A stretch of DNA of 8,043 nt from Sediminibacterium sp. (lineage in GTDB: Bacteria > Bacteroidota > Bacteroidia > Chitinophagales > Chitinophagaceae). This document shows positions 1-6,025 of the stretch, piece by piece. Every line of letters begins with the position of its first letter. The stretch's first letter is position 1. Where the stretch lies: contig JAOASV010000197.1 in assembly GCA_030158535.1 (NCBI GenBank), positions 1 to 8,043 on the forward strand. The letters are read 5' to 3'. The translations under genes were made by a program, and so were the position numbers. A model generated the notes under the pieces. The model made no database searches. It had not been told where the DNA came from and saw nothing but the letters and a program-made list of their open reading frames with translations.

Positions 1-451
1 AAATATTGTAATGTCTGTAGACCCTAAAAAAAATAACTTTTTAGCATATAAAGGTGTAACACTTTTTAAACCTAATTTGAAAGAAGTTAAAGAAGGATTG
101 CAAGTGCCTATCGCTTCTGTTACACTCGATAATTTAAGAGCGGTACATGCGGCACTTAAAACGCATTTAGCACATCAAATATCGCTTATCACTTTATCAG
201 AAAAAGGAATGTTTTATGACACGGGTGACACCTCAAAAATTATTCCTACCCACGTTAGGTCTATTGCAGATGTAAGTGGAGCAGGTGATACCGTTATAGC
301 AGTTGCTTCACTTGTATATGCAGCAACAAAAAACATTGAACTCGCCACTGAAATGGCCAACATTGCTGGTGGACTTGTTTGTGAAGAAGTAGGTACCGCG
401 GCTATTAATAAAACGCGTTTACTTGCTGAATGTAAACTACTATTGGCTTAA
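1..451 (+). CDS. PfkB-family kinase, probable D-glycero-beta-D-manno-heptose-7-phosphate kinase (RfaE1/HldA type), 3' part only
   Basis: This gene is cut by the left window edge. The reading frame is open from base 2, so the ATG at 11 is probably an internal Met, not the start. The visible part is the C-terminal half of a ribokinase-like fold. It has the segment VDPKKNNFLAYKGVTLFKPN, which resembles the ADP/heptose kinase domain of HldE. The PfkB signature DVSGAGDT follows, with the expected catalytic base Asp at bases 287-289. In the family this enzyme phosphorylates heptose 7-phosphate to the 1,7-bisphosphate in the cytoplasm, for LPS core heptose synthesis. The protein ends soon after the kinase fold, so the nucleotidyltransferase domain fused to it in E. 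coli HldE is absent from the C-terminus. The stop is 14 nt before the next gene. PfkB membership is firm. The heptose substrate is inferred from motif resemblance, and another sugar kinase remains possible. Confidence 0.75.
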   Translation, partial: NIVMSVDPKKNNFLAYKGVTLFKPNLKEVKEGLQVPIASVTLDNLRAVHAALKTHLAHQISLITLSEKGMFYDTGDTSKIIPTHVRSIADVSGAGDTVIAVASLVYAATKNIELATEMANIAGGLVCEEVGTAAINKTRLLAECKLLLA

Positions 452-465
452 TTAAATAGTAAACT

Positions 466-1413
466 ATGCAACAATTTTCATTGGTTATTCATGGAGGAGC
501 GGGTACTATCTTAAAAGAAGATATGTCTCCAGCACTAGAGCAGGCCTATCAACACGGATTACAAGAAGCGTTGGATGCAGGTTATGCCATTTTACAAAAT
601 GGTGGTTCTGCAGTGGATGCTATTCAGGCATCTATTTTTACGCTAGAAAATAATATTTTATTTAACGCAGGAAAGGGTAGTGTGTTTACCAAAAAAGGAT
701 TACAAGAAATGGACGCTGCCATTATGGACGGCGCTACATTAGAGGCAGGGGCAATCGCTGCTGTGCGCAATGTTAAAAATCCTATTCAGCTCGCTACCGA
801 AGTAATGCGTAATAGCAACCACGTTTTTTTAAGTGGAAAAGGTGCCAATGATTTTGCAATTAAGCAAGGTGTTGTGTTAGCCCCCGACGAATATTTTTAT
901 TCTCAATTTAGATATGATCAGTGGAAGGCTATTCGCGATTCTGATTCTTATTCACTAGATCATACCAATCATCACCTAGAGGAATTATTAAAAGATAAAA
1001 AGTTTGGAACCGTAGGGGCCGTTGCATGTGACAGTCATGGAAATATTGCTGGTGCCACTTCTACAGGCGGGATGACCAATAAAAAATATGGACGTATTGG
1101 CGATAGTCCAATTATTGGAAGTGGAACCTATGCCAACAATAAAACCTGTGCAATAAGTTGTACGGGTCATGGCGAAATGTTTATCAGATCCGTTGCTGCT
1201 TACGATGTTAGTTGCCTCATGGAATATAAAGGCCTTAGTTTACAAGCTGCTATGGAAGTGGTCGTGCATGAAAAATTAATGGCACTTAATGGTGAAGGTG
1301 GAATGATTGGCGTAGATGCCAAAGGCAATACGGCGATGGTGTTTAATAGTGCAGGTATGTACCGCGCATTTCAAAATAGTAAAGGCGAGTCTGCAATAGC
1401 TATTTATAAATAA
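466..1413 (+). CDS. Isoaspartyl peptidase / plant-type L-asparaginase (Ntn-hydrolase)
   Basis: This 315-aa protein is a cytoplasmic-looking member of the plant-type asparaginase family, with no signal peptide and normal family length. These enzymes are made as inactive precursors that cleave themselves to expose an N-terminal threonine. They then hydrolyse isoaspartyl dipeptides and, more weakly, L-asparagine, which clears damaged protein fragments. The N-terminus carries the typical IHGGAGT (residues 8-14). The autocleavage site is Gly181-Thr182 in KKFGTVGAVA, with Thr182 as the expected nucleophile. STGGMTNK follows at 199-206, then GRIGDSP at 209-215, whose Arg210 and Asp213 match substrate-binding positions, and TGHGE at 233-237. 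It starts 14 nt after the upstream kinase gene, and its stop directly abuts the ispD start, so the three are probably co-transcribed. No Shine-Dalgarno is visible. The precise substrate preference cannot be read from sequence. Confidence 0.93.
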   Translation: MQQFSLVIHGGAGTILKEDMSPALEQAYQHGLQEALDAGYAILQNGGSAVDAIQASIFTLENNILFNAGKGSVFTKKGLQEMDAAIMDGATLEAGAIAAVRNVKNPIQLATEVMRNSNHVFLSGKGANDFAIKQGVVLAPDEYFYSQFRYDQWKAIRDSDSYSLDHTNHHLEELLKDKKFGTVGAVACDSHGNIAGATSTGGMTNKKYGRIGDSPIIGSGTYANNKTCAISCTGHGEMFIRSVAAYDVSCLMEYKGLSLQAAMEVVVHEKLMALNGEGGMIGVDAKGNTAMVFNSAGMYRAFQNSKGESAIAIYK

Positions 1414-2076
1414 ATGACAATGAAAAAAACGGCAGTAATTGTTGCGGGTGGATCAGGTGTAAGAATGGGTACGGATGTGCCTAAACAATTTTTGCATTTG
1501 AAAGGTAGGCCCATCATTTGGCATACCGTGCAACAGTTTTTTTATGCCTATTACGATATTCAAATTGTTCTGGTATTGCCAGCTTCTTATTTGGAGGAAG
1601 CAGCCACTTATTTTGAACCTGCCCAGCTTTCTCATATTCAGTTTATTGCGGGTGGTGCAACCAGATTTGATTCTGTAAAAAATGGTTTACAGGCTATTAA
1701 AGAACCATGCGTGATTTTTGTACATGATGGGGTAAGATGCCTTGTATCTAGTGATTTAATTAAAAAATGCTACGAACAGGCCTTGGTTCAGGGGTCGGCA
1801 ATACCTGCTGTCACTGCTACCGATAGTATCAGGCTTATTTCAGGGGATACCCACCAGGTTGTGGACCGAAACCTGGTTAAAATCATACAAACCCCACAAA
1901 CCTTTTTAAGTACCCTATTATTACCAGCTTTTGAACAGCCCTACCAGGCTAGCTTTACCGATGAAGCTACCGTGGTAGAAGCCGCAGGGCACACCGTTCG
2001 TTTAATAGAAGGGGAGTATAGTAATCTTAAGATTACACGCCCCCAAGATTTAATTGTGGCCGAATCCCTTTTCTAG
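1414..2076 (+). CDS. ispD: 2-C-methyl-D-erythritol 4-phosphate cytidylyltransferase
   Basis: IspD joins CTP and methylerythritol phosphate to give CDP-methylerythritol, the third step of the non-mevalonate isoprenoid pathway, in the cytoplasm. The 220-aa product has the usual length and motifs. The nucleotide-binding AGGSGVRMG (residues 11-19, with the catalytic-type Arg17) is followed by PKQF (Lys24). VHDGVR at 103-108 carries the conserved Asp105. DRNLVKIIQTPQTF lies at 151-164, and FTDEATVVE at 181-189. SNLKITRPQDL at 203-213 carries the conserved Lys206. The ATG follows the preceding stop codon with no gap. A second ATG two codons downstream (1420) would give MKKTAVIVAGG, which fits the family start equally well, so the true start is one of these two. 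It is the last gene before the trp leader, and I see no convincing terminator of its own behind it. Confidence 0.95.
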   Translation: MTMKKTAVIVAGGSGVRMGTDVPKQFLHLKGRPIIWHTVQQFFYAYYDIQIVLVLPASYLEEAATYFEPAQLSHIQFIAGGATRFDSVKNGLQAIKEPCVIFVHDGVRCLVSSDLIKKCYEQALVQGSAIPAVTATDSIRLISGDTHQVVDRNLVKIIQTPQTFLSTLLLPAFEQPYQASFTDEATVVEAAGHTVRLIEGEYSNLKITRPQDLIVAESLF

Positions 2077-2084
2077 AAAAAAAA

Positions 2085-2116
2085 TTGGCCTAACCCGTTA
2101 ATCTTTCTTAAATTTG
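2085..2116 (+). promoter_or_regulatory. Predicted Bacteroidota-type promoter of the trp operon
   Basis: TTG at 2085-2087 (-33-like) and TAAATTTG at 2109-2116 match the Bacteroidota primary sigma consensus TTG / TAnnTTTG. The 21-nt spacing is within the range known for the phylum. The box ends 5 nt before the leader ATG at 2122. Since these boxes usually sit about 4-7 nt upstream of the start site, transcription should begin close to 2121-2124. It is the only good match in the ispD-trpE interval. The consensus match is seen directly. Promoter activity and the exact start site are inferred. Confidence 0.65.
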
Positions 2117-2121
2117 TATTC

Positions 2122-2181
2122 ATGGTACAAGTATTAAATAACAAATGGTGGTGGCATACTAACTCCAATCGGGGATTGTAA
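2122..2181 (+). CDS. trpL: trp operon leader peptide (19 aa, three consecutive Trp)
   Basis: This is a 19-codon ORF reading MVQVLNNKWWWHTNSNRGL. Three tandem Trp codons occupy bases 2146-2154 and the stop TAA is at 2179-2181. It lies in the gap between ispD and trpE, immediately upstream of an intrinsic terminator, which is the layout of a ribosome-mediated attenuator. A stalled ribosome at the Trp codons would reach only to roughly 2161-2167. That leaves the antiterminator strand at 2168-2174 free, while a ribosome at the stop codon would cover it. No Shine-Dalgarno precedes it, and the predicted transcription start is almost at the ATG. The peptide itself probably has no function beyond being translated. 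The run of WWW in so short an ORF, at this location, makes chance unlikely. Confidence 0.9.
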   Translation: MVQVLNNKWWWHTNSNRGL

Positions 2182-2223
2182 TGGCCTGTCCACTACTTTT
2201 TGAATAATTTCAAAAGCCCCGAT
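2168..2223 (+). promoter_or_regulatory. trp attenuator antiterminator pairing
   Basis: ATCGGGG at 2168-2174, inside the leader ORF, is perfectly complementary to CCCCGAT at 2217-2223, the 5' arm of the terminator, giving a 7-bp helix. The six bases TCGGGG at 2169-2174 are an exact copy of the terminator's 3' arm (2230-2235), so the two compete for the same partner. In the intervening loop, TTTTTG (2197-2202) can pair with CAAAAG (2211-2216). The resulting 6-bp hairpin sits directly beside the long-range helix and could stack on it. Low charged tRNA-Trp should stall the ribosome at 2146-2154, expose 2168-2174 and allow read-through into trpE. The pairings are read from the sequence. Their use in the cell is inferred. 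Confidence 0.8.
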
Positions 2224-2245
2224 CATAAGTCGGGGCTTTTTATTT
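2212..2245 (+). terminator. Intrinsic terminator of the trp attenuator
   Basis: A perfect 11-bp stem forms between 2212-2222 (AAAAGCCCCGA) and 2230-2240 (TCGGGGCTTTT), with a 7-nt loop TCATAAG. The stem's own T run continues one base further and is followed by an AT-rich tract up to 2249. This is a strong rho-independent terminator placed 12 nt before the trpE start codon, where it can serve only as a conditional stop. From the predicted start site, the attenuated RNA would be about 120-125 nt. As no other terminator is seen after ispD, it could also stop transcription arriving from the upstream cluster. Confidence 0.92.
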
Positions 2246-2252
2246 ATATCCT

Positions 2253-3659
2253 ATGAAAAAAATTGATTTACGTACAGAAAGCAAAAGAATGTTAGCGGAT
2301 GTGTATACGCCCGTTAGTATTTACCTGCGTTTAAGAGACCGTTTTAGAGATACTATCTTACTAGAAAGCACCGATGCGCATGTTGCAGAAAATAGCTACT
2401 CCTTTATTTGTATTAATGCTATAGGTGGTATTGAAGTTAGGGATTCAAAAACCATCGAACTAAAATATCCAAATCAAGACCCAATCAAAAAGGAGGTAGC
2501 TGGTTCACAAATAGATCAACAGTTGTGGAGTTATATGCAGGGTTATCAGGTATTGCCCCATGCGCACAAAGAAACTAATTTTGCCCAAGGATTATTTGGG
2601 TATACCAGTTTTGATGCCATTCCTTTATTTGAAACCATTTCGTTTTCCGAAGCCAAAAACACAAATATTCCACTCATTCGTTATAGGTTGTATCAGTACG
2701 TTATTGTATTTGATCATTATAAAGACGAATTATTTATTTGTCAAAATTTACTAGCAAGCGAAGAAGCAGACACTTCACTTATCGAATCCCTTATTCGAAA
2801 CAAAGACGTGCCGCAGTTTCCTTTTAATCCTGTTGGAGAAGAGCGTTCAAATGTTACAGACGGCGCGTACAAAGCCATGGTAGAAAAAGGCATTCAGCAC
2901 TGTTTACGTGGGGATGTTTTTCAAATTGTACTCAGTAGAAGATTTGAACAATCCTTTAAAGGAGATGAGTTTAATGTATACCGCGCTTTAAGGAGCGTTA
3001 ATCCTTCACCGTATTTATTTTTCTTTGATTATGGTGATTATAAATTAATGGGTTCTTCTCCGGAAGCGCAATTAATTGTCCGAAACAATAAAGCCGTGAT
3101 GCATCCAATTGCAGGAACATTTAAAAGAACAGGTAATGACGAGGAAGATAAAGCGCTTTCTGCAAAACTGTTAGAAGACGCCAAAGAAAATGCAGAGCAC
3201 GTAATGCTTGTAGATCTTGCGCGCAATGATTTAAGTAGGTCATGTACTGCCGTAACGGTTAGTCAGTTCAAGCAGGTCAAATTTTATTCGCATGTGATTC
3301 ATTTGGTGAGCGAAGTGGTGGGCACATTAGGAGCTGATGCAAATCCGTTTAGTGTGTTAGCGCAAACATTTCCTGCCGGCACTTTAAGTGGCGCGCCAAA
3401 ATTTAAGGCACTAGAAATCATTGACGGGTTGGAGCCAACGGCACGCGGCTATTATGGCGGAGCTATTGGCTTTGTGGGCTTTAATGGCGATTTTAACCAT
3501 GCCATTATGATTCGTAGCTTTTTAAGTAAAGACAATACACTTTATTATCAAGCAGGGGCAGGCGTCGTTGTTTCATCAAATCCTGAAAGCGAATTACAAG
3601 AAGTGAACAATAAATTAAATGCATTAAAAAGAGCAGTGGTTTTAGCTGCTGGAATATAA
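2253..3659 (+). CDS. trpE: Anthranilate synthase component I
   Basis: TrpE converts chorismate plus ammonia, supplied by TrpG, to anthranilate and pyruvate, the committed step of tryptophan synthesis. The 468-aa protein has the N-terminal regulatory domain with LLES at residues 36-39, the segment that binds feedback-inhibiting tryptophan in characterised enzymes. The C-terminal chorismate-binding domain follows, with GSSPE at 267-271, HPIAGT at 284-289, DLARND at 321-326, HVIHLVSEVVG at 347-357 (catalytic-type His350), AGTLSGAPK at 375-383 and QAGAGVV at 433-439. Ala287 in PIAGT, where aminodeoxychorismate synthase PabB usually has Lys, favours TrpE over PabB, as does the operon. The start codon lies only 12 nt after the terminator stem, with no Shine-Dalgarno. 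Expression should be set by the attenuator in front of it and activity by tryptophan feedback. Confidence 0.97.
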   Translation: MKKIDLRTESKRMLADVYTPVSIYLRLRDRFRDTILLESTDAHVAENSYSFICINAIGGIEVRDSKTIELKYPNQDPIKKEVAGSQIDQQLWSYMQGYQVLPHAHKETNFAQGLFGYTSFDAIPLFETISFSEAKNTNIPLIRYRLYQYVIVFDHYKDELFICQNLLASEEADTSLIESLIRNKDVPQFPFNPVGEERSNVTDGAYKAMVEKGIQHCLRGDVFQIVLSRRFEQSFKGDEFNVYRALRSVNPSPYLFFFDYGDYKLMGSSPEAQLIVRNNKAVMHPIAGTFKRTGNDEEDKALSAKLLEDAKENAEHVMLVDLARNDLSRSCTAVTVSQFKQVKFYSHVIHLVSEVVGTLGADANPFSVLAQTFPAGTLSGAPKFKALEIIDGLEPTARGYYGGAIGFVGFNGDFNHAIMIRSFLSKDNTLYYQAGAGVVVSSNPESELQEVNNKLNALKRAVVLAAGI

Positions 3660-3670
3660 AAGTAGTTGGT

Positions 3671-4237
3671 ATGAAAATATTGGTTTTTGATAATTACGAT
3701 TCATTTACGTACAACCTAGTACACCTCGTTGAGAAAATAACGAATCAAAAAGTGACGGTTGTTAGAAATGATCAAATTACGCTAGAAGAAGTTGCGGCGT
3801 ACGATAAAATTATATTGTCTCCAGGGCCAGGTATTCCTTCTGAGGCAGGGCTGCTGCTTCCATTAATTAAGCAGTATGCTGCTTCTAAATCTATACTTGG
3901 TGTTTGCCTTGGTCATCAGGCCATTGGTGAGGCGTTTGGAGCTACTCTAGAAAATTTATCTACAGTATATCATGGTGTTGCTACCCCTATAAAAATTGAT
4001 AACACAAATTATTTATTTAATGGTTTAGAAGAAACCATCGAAGTAGGGCGTTACCATAGTTGGGTAATTGCAAATAATAATTTGCCAGCTGAACTAAAGG
4101 TTACTGCCACAGATGAAAACGGATTGATTATGGCCATTGAGCATACTTCGTATGATGTGTGTGGTGTTCAATTTCATCCAGAAAGTGTTTTAACGCCAAG
4201 TGGCGAAACGGTTATTAAAAATTGGTTATTAAAATGA
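3671..4237 (+). CDS. trpG: Anthranilate synthase component II (glutamine amidotransferase)
   Basis: This is the 188-aa class I glutaminase subunit that releases ammonia from glutamine and passes it to TrpE. The expected motifs are present: FDNYDSFTYN at residues 6-15, the oxyanion-hole loop SPGPG at 50-54, the nucleophile Cys79 in GVCLGHQAI, and the His169/Glu171 pair in QFHPES. It starts 11 nt after trpE. Its last four bases overlap the trpD start as ATGA, suggesting coupled translation. Its position makes TrpG the natural name. In many bacteria the same subunit also serves PabB in folate synthesis, and this sequence cannot show whether that is so here. Confidence 0.97.
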   Translation: MKILVFDNYDSFTYNLVHLVEKITNQKVTVVRNDQITLEEVAAYDKIILSPGPGIPSEAGLLLPLIKQYAASKSILGVCLGHQAIGEAFGATLENLSTVYHGVATPIKIDNTNYLFNGLEETIEVGRYHSWVIANNNLPAELKVTATDENGLIMAIEHTSYDVCGVQFHPESVLTPSGETVIKNWLLK

Positions 4238-5226
4238 AAAAGATTTTACAATATTTATTCGAACACAAAACGCTAACCAGAGCGGCAGCTAAAGAGCTTT
4301 TACTGTCTATGTCTTCGGGTGCCTATAATGATAGCGAATTGGCTTCTTTAATGACTGTTTTTTTAATGCGCAGCATAACCATTGCGGAACTACAAGGGTT
4401 TAGAGATGCCTTACTTGAACTGGCTGTCCCGGTAAATTTGGGAACGCATGATTTACTGGATATTGTTGGTACTGGTGGGGATGGAAAAAATACGTTTAAT
4501 ATTTCTACACTGTCCTGTTTTATTGTGGCGGGTGCTGGACAAAAAGTAGCCAAGCATGGTAACTATGGAGCCAGTACCATTAGTGGGTCTTCCAATGTTA
4601 TGGAACAGCTTGGTTATGTTTTTAAAAACGACGAAACCAAATTAAAACAGGAGTTAGATGCTGCTAATATTTGTTTTTTGCATGCACCACTTTTTCATCC
4701 TGCATTAAAATTAGTGGGGCCTATTAGAAAAAACTTAGGCGTTCGAACTTTTTTTAATATGCTAGGGCCACTCGTAAATCCTGCTAAGCCGGCGCATCAA
4801 CTTATTGGTGTGTACAGTTTAGAAATGGCTAGAATCTATCATTATTTATTGCAAGAAGAAGGTGTAAATTATACCATCATTCATGGACTTGATGGTTACG
4901 ATGAAATTTCTTTAACGAGTGATACAAAAATATTTACTGCAAATGGGGAGCGGATTGTTTCTGCAACATCGCTGGGCAAACGCATTGTCTTCCCAGAAGA
5001 TTTAGTGGGAGGTGATACCGTAGAAGCATCAGCAGCTATATTCTTAAAAATTATAAAGGGCGAAGGAACGATGGCGCAAAATGCCGTAGTACTTGCCAAT
5101 GCAGCATCTGCATTATTTGCCACGCATAAGTATACTACTTATGAGGAGGCCTATGCGGCGGCTGTTGATAGTTTAGATACTCAAAAAGCATATCAAGTTT
5201 TACAACAATTAATAGCGGTTCAATAA
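4234..5226 (+). CDS. trpD: Anthranilate phosphoribosyltransferase
   Basis: TrpD transfers the phosphoribosyl group of PRPP to anthranilate. I choose the ATG at 4234, which overlaps the trpG stop as ATGA and gives 330 aa beginning MKKILQYLF. The frame is open four codons further to a TTG at 4222, but that would extend into trpG for no gain in family similarity. Key motifs are GTGGD (residues 79-83) and KHGN (107-110) for PRPP binding, GSSNVMEQLG (118-127), RKNLGVRTFFNMLGPLVNP (165-183) and the metal-binding DE pair in YDEIS (222-226). The loop after KHGN reads YGASTISGSSN rather than the enterobacterial RSISSKSGSAD form. I regard this as a lineage-typical variant, not damage. There is one spacer base before trpC. 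The protein contains no tryptophan. Confidence 0.96.
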   Translation: MKKILQYLFEHKTLTRAAAKELLLSMSSGAYNDSELASLMTVFLMRSITIAELQGFRDALLELAVPVNLGTHDLLDIVGTGGDGKNTFNISTLSCFIVAGAGQKVAKHGNYGASTISGSSNVMEQLGYVFKNDETKLKQELDAANICFLHAPLFHPALKLVGPIRKNLGVRTFFNMLGPLVNPAKPAHQLIGVYSLEMARIYHYLLQEEGVNYTIIHGLDGYDEISLTSDTKIFTANGERIVSATSLGKRIVFPEDLVGGDTVEASAAIFLKIIKGEGTMAQNAVVLANAASALFATHKYTTYEEAYAAAVDSLDTQKAYQVLQQLIAVQ

Positions 5227-5227
5227 T

Positions 5228-6025
5228 ATGAATATATTAGAGCAAATAATAGCCCGTAAAAAAGAAGAGGTAGCTGTTCAAAAAGCACTTGTTGCTGAAA
5301 GCGTTTTAAAGCAAATGCCTTTTTATAAGGCGCCTGCTTTATCAATGGCTTCTTATCTTACAATGCCTAGCAAAACGGGTATTATCGCCGAATTTAAAAG
5401 GAAGTCGCCTAGTAAAGGAATTATTAATAATACAGCCACTGTAGAAGCGGTAACGGCTGCTTACTCGGCGCATGGCGCTTCTGGACTCTCGGTATTAACT
5501 GATTTTGATTTTTTTGGTGGAACCTTACAAGATTTAACGGCGGCAACGGTGCATGAAACACCCATTTTGCGCAAAGATTTTATGGTCGATCCCTATCAAA
5601 TTATAGAAGCAAAAGCACATGGCGCCGAAGTGATATTGTTAATTGCTGCCTGTCTTACACCTACTGAGGTTAAGCATCTAGCTGCAGTTGCAAAAGATAC
5701 TGGACTTGAAGTGTTACTTGAAATTCATAACAAAGCAGAGTTAGATCATGTATGTGATAACGTAGATATGGTTGGCATCAATAACCGTAACCTAAAAACA
5801 TTTGAAGTAGACCTTGCGCATTCTATTGCGCTTGCTAAAATGTTGCCGGCTCATTTACCTAAAATTGCAGAGAGCGGCATCAGTGATGTGTCTACCATTA
5901 TTGAACTAAAAAAAGAAGGCTTTGATGGTTTTTTAATTGGTGAAAATTTTATGAAAACACCGGATCCGGCTGCAGCATTTGCTGCCTTTGTAGCTGACTT
6001 AAAAAATCGTGAACATGAAAATTAA
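5228..6025 (+). CDS. trpC: Indole-3-glycerol phosphate synthase
   Basis: TrpC is a TIM-barrel enzyme that decarboxylates and closes the ring of carboxyphenylamino-deoxyribulose phosphate to form indole-3-glycerol phosphate. The 265-aa monofunctional protein has all the expected active-site segments: AEFKRKSPSKG at residues 54-64 (Glu55, Lys57), LRKDFMVDPYQ at 114-124 (catalytic-type Lys116), LLEIHN at 163-168 (Glu165), GINNRNL at 183-189, and AESGIS at 214-219 (Glu215, Ser216). It is separate from TrpF, unlike the fused TrpCF of enterobacteria, although the two frames overlap by 11 nt. The start lies one base after the trpD stop, so coupling to trpD translation is likely. It has no tryptophan residue. 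Confidence 0.97.
   Translation: MNILEQIIARKKEEVAVQKALVAESVLKQMPFYKAPALSMASYLTMPSKTGIIAEFKRKSPSKGIINNTATVEAVTAAYSAHGASGLSVLTDFDFFGGTLQDLTAATVHETPILRKDFMVDPYQIIEAKAHGAEVILLIAACLTPTEVKHLAAVAKDTGLEVLLEIHNKAELDHVCDNVDMVGINNRNLKTFEVDLAHSIALAKMLPAHLPKIAESGISDVSTIIELKKEGFDGFLIGENFMKTPDPAAAFAAFVADLKNREHEN

Noticed and set aside
11..451. ATG at 11 as the true start of the first gene
   Set aside because: The frame is open to the window edge and the protein from 11 lacks the N-terminal half of the PfkB fold, so this is the tail of a gene cut by the window.
988..1170. Minus-strand open frames inside the asparaginase gene, and similar ones opposite ispD, trpE, trpD and trpB
   Set aside because: They lie wholly inside well-supported genes, resemble no family and have no initiation context, so they are antisense shadows of the coding sequence.
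2077..2252. T-box, TRAP-binding site or Trp repressor operator as the trp control element
   Set aside because: I see no T-box bulge sequence, no run of regularly spaced (G/U)AG triplets and no convincing TrpR-like operator. The Trp-codon leader ORF plus the alternative pairing explains the region.
2560..2754. Plus-strand 64-codon open frame inside trpE
   Set aside because: It is an out-of-frame shadow of trpE with no recognisable motif.
4222..4233. TTG start for trpD four codons upstream
   Set aside because: The ATG at 4234 overlaps the trpG stop as ATGA, matches the family N-terminus and repeats the trpB/trpA junction style.
6009..6014. GTG start for trpF two codons upstream
   Set aside because: The ATG at 6015 gives the usual MKIKVCGIT start, and the two extra codons add nothing recognisable.
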